Positions 6,793 to 9,357 of a stretch of 9,357 bases of DNA are shown here, in pieces. The DNA lies in the NCBI GenBank assembly GCA_031278935.1, contig JAITJK010000235.1:1-9357 (forward strand), in the 5' to 3' direction. Numbering within the stretch: position 1 is the stretch's first letter; each line of letters starts with the position of its first letter. The stretch is from Spirochaetaceae bacterium. Its GTDB lineage: Bacteria > Spirochaetota > Spirochaetia > Treponematales > Breznakiellaceae. The notes below the pieces were generated by a model. The model was given only the letters and a program-made list of their open reading frames with translations, did no database searches and was not told the DNA's origin. The position numbers were made by a program, and so were the translations under genes.

Positions 6793-6821
6793 TTGACAGG
6801 CTAAACCGTCTCATAGATAAT
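6793..6821 (+). promoter_or_regulatory. Sigma-70 type promoter for the ABC importer operon
   Basis: TTGACA at 6793-6798 is followed after 17 bases by GATAAT at 6816-6821, a perfect -35 and a five-of-six -10. Transcription would start near 6828, inside the 30-bp palindrome that begins 4 bases after the -10 box. This layout is typical of a promoter shut by a bound repressor. Confidence 0.75.
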
Positions 6822-6825
6822 AGTA

Positions 6826-6855
6826 ATTGATAACCTAATGCATTAGGCTATCAAT
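6826..6855. promoter_or_regulatory. 30-bp near-perfect palindrome, probable operator of the importer operon
   Basis: The left half, ATTGATAACCTAATG, and right half, CATTAGGCTATCAAT, are reverse complements at 14 of 15 positions, centred at 6840/6841. The central TAATGCATTA has the size and even symmetry of LacI-family operators, though with GC rather than the common CG at the centre. It covers the predicted transcription start. The core recurs with one change at 665-676 in the lacI promoter. The symmetry extends beyond the usual operator length, so the transcript could also form a 5' hairpin. Palindrome: seen directly. Binding by the local LacI protein: inferred. Confidence 0.75.
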
Positions 6856-6864
6856 ATAACTTTC

Positions 6865-6869
6865 GGAGG
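6865..6869 (+). promoter_or_regulatory. Ribosome binding site that fixes the binding-protein start
   Basis: GGAGG ends one base before an ATG at 6870, too close for use, and lies 6 bases before the in-frame ATG at 6876. The second ATG is therefore the likely start. Confidence 0.7.
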
Positions 6870-6875
6870 ATGTCT

Positions 6876-8276
6876 ATGCGTATACCCAGGAGACTTCCCG
6901 CATTGGCGGGTTTCGTCCTTATCGGTTTGTCGGCCCTTGCCGGGCTTACGGCATGTAACAAAACCCAATCCCAGGGGGGGCAGGGGGCGGGTGGTAAGTT
7001 AGTGATCTACACTCACCAAACCCAGCTTTTTTTAGGGGATGAGAAAAAAGACGCCCAGGGGAATACCTACCGGGACCCTTCTACCGCCTGGCAGAAAATA
7101 CTCACCGAACAATTTACCAAGGAAACCGGCATTGCCGTGGAATTCGTCGGTTACGGTTCGGATAGCAACGTGATCAAACAGCTCTTACAGGTGCGGGATC
7201 CCGGTCTGGATATGTTCAGCGTGGGAATGACCCTCACCAACGACGAATACGCCAAGTATATGGCGCCCATTATGAGCGTGGCTGAAGCCGAGACCCTGTA
7301 TGGCAAGGAACTCACTGCGGCTATGCCCCAGGTAGAGGGGACCCTCAGAGCCCTGGACATCGCCAAAGAATACGGCGAGGGTTTAACCTACAACGAAGCG
7401 GTCCTTAATGCCGCAGGTTATGAGGCCATTCCCCCAAGCATCGGGGAATTCGAGGTGATGCTTCAGAAAATTAAAGACGCCGGGATCACGCCGATTGTGT
7501 TACACCGGGTGGAAAATTGGCCCTTGTCGGTATTAGGGAGTATTTCCAACTACGTCGGAGGACGGACCGACAGTTTTGTCAAAATGCTCGATGATCCCGA
7601 ACCCTTCAGCGAAGCCTACCCAGTGGGGAAGACCATCAAAATGTATACCCAATGGAAAGCCAAGGGCTTTTTTGAACAGGAAGTCTACCCGGATTTTGGC
7701 GTTGCCATGGACGCCGTCTCCTACGGCAGGGCGGGGATGATGCTCTTCGGCTCCTGGGTTATCCCGCAGATCATCAATCGTGTGCCTGAAGGCGGCCGGC
7801 CTGAGGTGATTAAATTCGACGCGGCGCCGGATTTTGGTAAAGGCCGGTATATCCTGGTTAATCCCGCCCAGCGTTACGCCATCAATGCGGGAAGCAAGCA
7901 TATTGAAGAAGCGAAACAGTATCTGGATTTTCTCGCCCGCCAGCCTGAATACCTGGCGAAGATAGGCTGCATCGCTATTCATAAAGACGTTACCCCTATT
8001 GCGCCGGGGCATTTTTCCCTGATTCAAGGGCGAGTGGAACGGGGGGAGGTACAGCAAATCATTGCCGCGCCGCTTACCCAAAACAGCATCGATAATGACG
8101 AAGTTCTCAAAGACGCAAACCTTTTGGCGGACAACAAATGGGCGGGGCTGCCCTTTGACGCCCTGGACATTACCAAGAGCGAAGACTGGAGCGCCTATAA
8201 CCAGCAGATTACCCGGGAGAACGAGCTGTACAATCAGTACCGGAAAGAACGAGGCGTGTCCTACAAATCCTATTAA
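6876..8276 (+). CDS. ABC sugar importer, lipoprotein substrate-binding protein (family 1)
   Basis: 466 residues from ATG 6876. Arginines 2, 5 and 6 precede a hydrophobic segment (about 9-24) and a lipobox, LTAC, with C27 as the lipidated residue, so the mature protein is anchored outside the cytoplasmic membrane. The rest is a typical family 1 extracellular solute-binding protein, the class serving CUT1 importers of di- and oligosaccharides: an opening strand LVIYTH, then FTKETGIAVEFV, GLTYNEAVLNAAG and a long helical C-terminal lobe with KQYLDFLARQPEYLAK. It captures the substrate and delivers it to the permeases encoded downstream. A consensus promoter and 30-bp palindrome lie directly upstream. 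Context suggests galactomannan- or manno-oligosaccharides, but the sequence does not show specificity. A palindromic repeat follows the gene and may let its message outnumber the permease message. Confidence 0.93.
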   Translation: MRIPRRLPALAGFVLIGLSALAGLTACNKTQSQGGQGAGGKLVIYTHQTQLFLGDEKKDAQGNTYRDPSTAWQKILTEQFTKETGIAVEFVGYGSDSNVIKQLLQVRDPGLDMFSVGMTLTNDEYAKYMAPIMSVAEAETLYGKELTAAMPQVEGTLRALDIAKEYGEGLTYNEAVLNAAGYEAIPPSIGEFEVMLQKIKDAGITPIVLHRVENWPLSVLGSISNYVGGRTDSFVKMLDDPEPFSEAYPVGKTIKMYTQWKAKGFFEQEVYPDFGVAMDAVSYGRAGMMLFGSWVIPQIINRVPEGGRPEVIKFDAAPDFGKGRYILVNPAQRYAINAGSKHIEEAKQYLDFLARQPEYLAKIGCIAIHKDVTPIAPGHFSLIQGRVERGEVQQIIAAPLTQNSIDNDEVLKDANLLADNKWAGLPFDALDITKSEDWSAYNQQITRENELYNQYRKERGVSYKSY

Positions 8277-8303
8277 GGTTCGCTGCAGAATAGCGGGACT
8301 GCC

Positions 8304-8388
8304 GTCATGGCGAAGCGCGAAGGCACAAAGCAATCCATAGGAGGACACGGGACACTACAGTGGATTGCTTCACGGTGCTTGCAATGAC
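8304..8388. repeat. Dispersed palindromic repeat between binding-protein and permease genes
   Basis: The left arm (8304-8337) opens GTCATGGCGAAGC and ends AAGCAATCCA. The right arm (8361-8388) opens TGGATTGCTTCAC and ends GCTTGCAATGAC. The arms are imperfect reverse complements around a loop of about 23 bases. I recognise this GTCATTGCNAGC...GCAATCCA pattern as a common dispersed intergenic palindrome of many bacterial genomes. It fills most of the 162-base gap inside the importer operon. In RNA it would form a long hairpin after the binding-protein stop. It lacks a T tract, so attenuation or 3' protection is more likely than full termination. Confidence 0.75.
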
Positions 8389-8438
8389 CTTTATAATCGT
8401 TCATGCGCATAAGCGGGTTTAAGGCATAGGAGGAAAAC

Positions 8439-9317
8439 ATGGAAACAATACAAAAGATGCAGGACATGGAAAAGCAAAAGCGGCTGCTTATTGTCTCGTT
8501 CTTGGCCCTGCCTTTAGTGATGCTTTTTGTCTTTAGTTACATACCGATTATATTTAATGTGTTTCTGGGGTTCACTGACTGGGACGGGGTAACGAAGATC
8601 AAAATAACCGGCCTGAGGAACTACCGGCGGATATTCTCGGACCCCCAGTATCTGCTTTTGTTTAGAAACTGTCTGTGGTATATTTTGGTTGCTATCCCTC
8701 AGCTGCTGCTTTCCTTTGTGCTGGCCATTCTGGTGAACGGGAAATTCCGGGGATTAAGCGTATTCAAAGGCATATTGATCTTCCCCTATATGCTGAACGG
8801 CATTATCGTGGCGGCGATTTTTATCACTTTTTTTAATAATACCGGGACGCTGAATACCTTGCTGCGTACCTTGGGCCTCGAGGCCCTTACCCGCAACTGG
8901 CTGCAAGACCTGAAGATCGTCAACCCCGCCATTGCGTCGATCAGTATCTGGCGCTATTACGGTATGGCGTTCATCATGTTTTTTGGCTCCCTGCAATCCA
9001 TTCCTTCGGAACTATACGAGTCTGCGGCCATTGACGGCTGCGGCAAGCTACAGGAAATCCGGCATATTTCTATACCCTTTATCAAAAAAGTTTTGTTTAT
9101 CAATATCCTTTTGAGTATTTCCGGTTCTATCCAGGTATTCGAGATACCTTATATCATGCTGGGCGGCGCCAACAACACTTCGGTTCCGGTCATCCAGATT
9201 CAGCAGAGCATGGGAGACGGGCGTATAGGTTTTGCCGCAGCCATGTCTATCGTGGTATTTTTTGTGGTGGTACTCTCCGTGGGATTACAGCGGCTTTTTA
9301 TCAAAGAGGGGGACTAA
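8439..9317 (+). CDS. ABC sugar importer permease, MalF/UgpA type
   Basis: 292 residues, usual for the first permease of CUT1 sugar importers. Six membrane segments can be placed at about 15-40, 74-98, 108-132, 163-185, 214-234 and 264-286. The cytoplasmic coupling loop with the EAA motif is seen as ELYESAAIDGCGKLQEIRHI (191-210), which docks the ATPase. The highly conserved Ala-Ala-x-Asp-Gly is intact, while the next residue is Cys where Ala is usual. The FTDWDG segment (45-50) after the first helix is typical of the MalF/UgpA side. AGGAGG at 8428-8433 places the start. The next gene begins on the base after its stop. It forms the channel with a second permease; the ATPase is not in this window. 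Confidence 0.93.
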   Translation: METIQKMQDMEKQKRLLIVSFLALPLVMLFVFSYIPIIFNVFLGFTDWDGVTKIKITGLRNYRRIFSDPQYLLLFRNCLWYILVAIPQLLLSFVLAILVNGKFRGLSVFKGILIFPYMLNGIIVAAIFITFFNNTGTLNTLLRTLGLEALTRNWLQDLKIVNPAIASISIWRYYGMAFIMFFGSLQSIPSELYESAAIDGCGKLQEIRHISIPFIKKVLFINILLSISGSIQVFEIPYIMLGGANNTSVPVIQIQQSMGDGRIGFAAAMSIVVFFVVVLSVGLQRLFIKEGD

Positions 9318-9357
9318 ATGCTTTTTGAATCGAAACTCTACAAGACCATGCGCTACA
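9318..9357 (+). CDS. Start of a second gene in the operon, probably the MalG/UgpE-type permease (partial)
   Basis: An ATG follows the permease stop directly and 13 codons (MLFESKLYKTMRY) are readable before the window ends. GGGGG at 9308-9312, inside the preceding coding end, sits 5 bases upstream as a possible ribosome site. The first permease of CUT1 operons is normally followed by its MalG-type partner, whose short charged N terminus would look like this. The identity is from position only. Confidence 0.6.
   Translation, partial: MLFESKLYKTMRY

Noticed and set aside
6870..6875. ATG at 6870 as start of the binding protein
   Set aside because: It follows the GGAGG by no spacer at all; ATG 6876 has a normal 6-base spacing and the same signal peptide.
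7533..8348. 271-codon minus-strand open frame opposite the binding-protein gene
   Set aside because: It is antisense to a confident lipoprotein gene and extends into the palindromic repeat; no family is recognisable.
8273..8467. 64-codon minus-strand frame between binding-protein and permease genes
   Set aside because: It is made mostly of the palindromic repeat and overlaps the permease start.
1..9357. CRISPR arrays, tRNA or rRNA genes, transposase genes, phage genes
   Set aside because: No regularly spaced repeats, cloverleaf or rRNA-like stretches, and no transposase or phage motifs were seen in the frames read.

Overview
The window is a carbohydrate-utilisation locus from a GC-rich bacterium. 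The outlier is the left 340 bases, which hold an AT-rich glycosyltransferase gene. My best guess at the host is a spirochaete of the Treponema type (gut or termite-gut relatives). That rests on the gene styles and the lipoprotein-anchored binding protein, not on any marker gene, so treat it as moderate to low confidence.

Layout. (1) 1-338, minus strand: 5' part of a GT32-type glycosyltransferase gene, cut by the window edge, with a consensus promoter at 417-445. (2) 339-687: intergenic. (3) 688-3922, plus strand: a LacI-family regulator followed 10 bases later by a GH36 alpha-galactosidase. (4) 3923-4053: a spacer rich in inverted repeats. (5) 4054-5574: a SASA-type carbohydrate acetylesterase. 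(6) 5650-6579, minus strand and convergent with the esterase: a small cytoplasmic TIM-barrel hydrolase resembling GH113 beta-mannanase/mannosidase, with its own promoter. (7) 6580-6875: divergent control region with two promoters, a half copy of a dispersed repeat and a 30-bp near-perfect palindrome. (8) 6876-9357, plus strand: an ABC sugar importer, with a lipoprotein binding protein, a first permease and the first codons of a second gene, probably the partner permease. A palindromic repeat separates the binding-protein gene from the permease gene.

How they fit together (inference). The importer brings an oligosaccharide into the cytoplasm. The alpha-galactosidase removes alpha-1,6-galactosyl branches, the esterase removes O-acetyl groups, and the GH113-like enzyme cuts the beta-mannosidic backbone. 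This is the set needed for acetylated galacto(gluco)mannan oligosaccharides. None of the three enzymes has a visible signal peptide. The LacI protein probably controls the locus: a palindrome with core TAATGCATTA lies at the expected start of the importer transcript, and a near copy, TAATGCGTTA, lies in the lacI promoter.

The main hypotheses are this substrate assignment and this operator. No wholly new type of system is evident.
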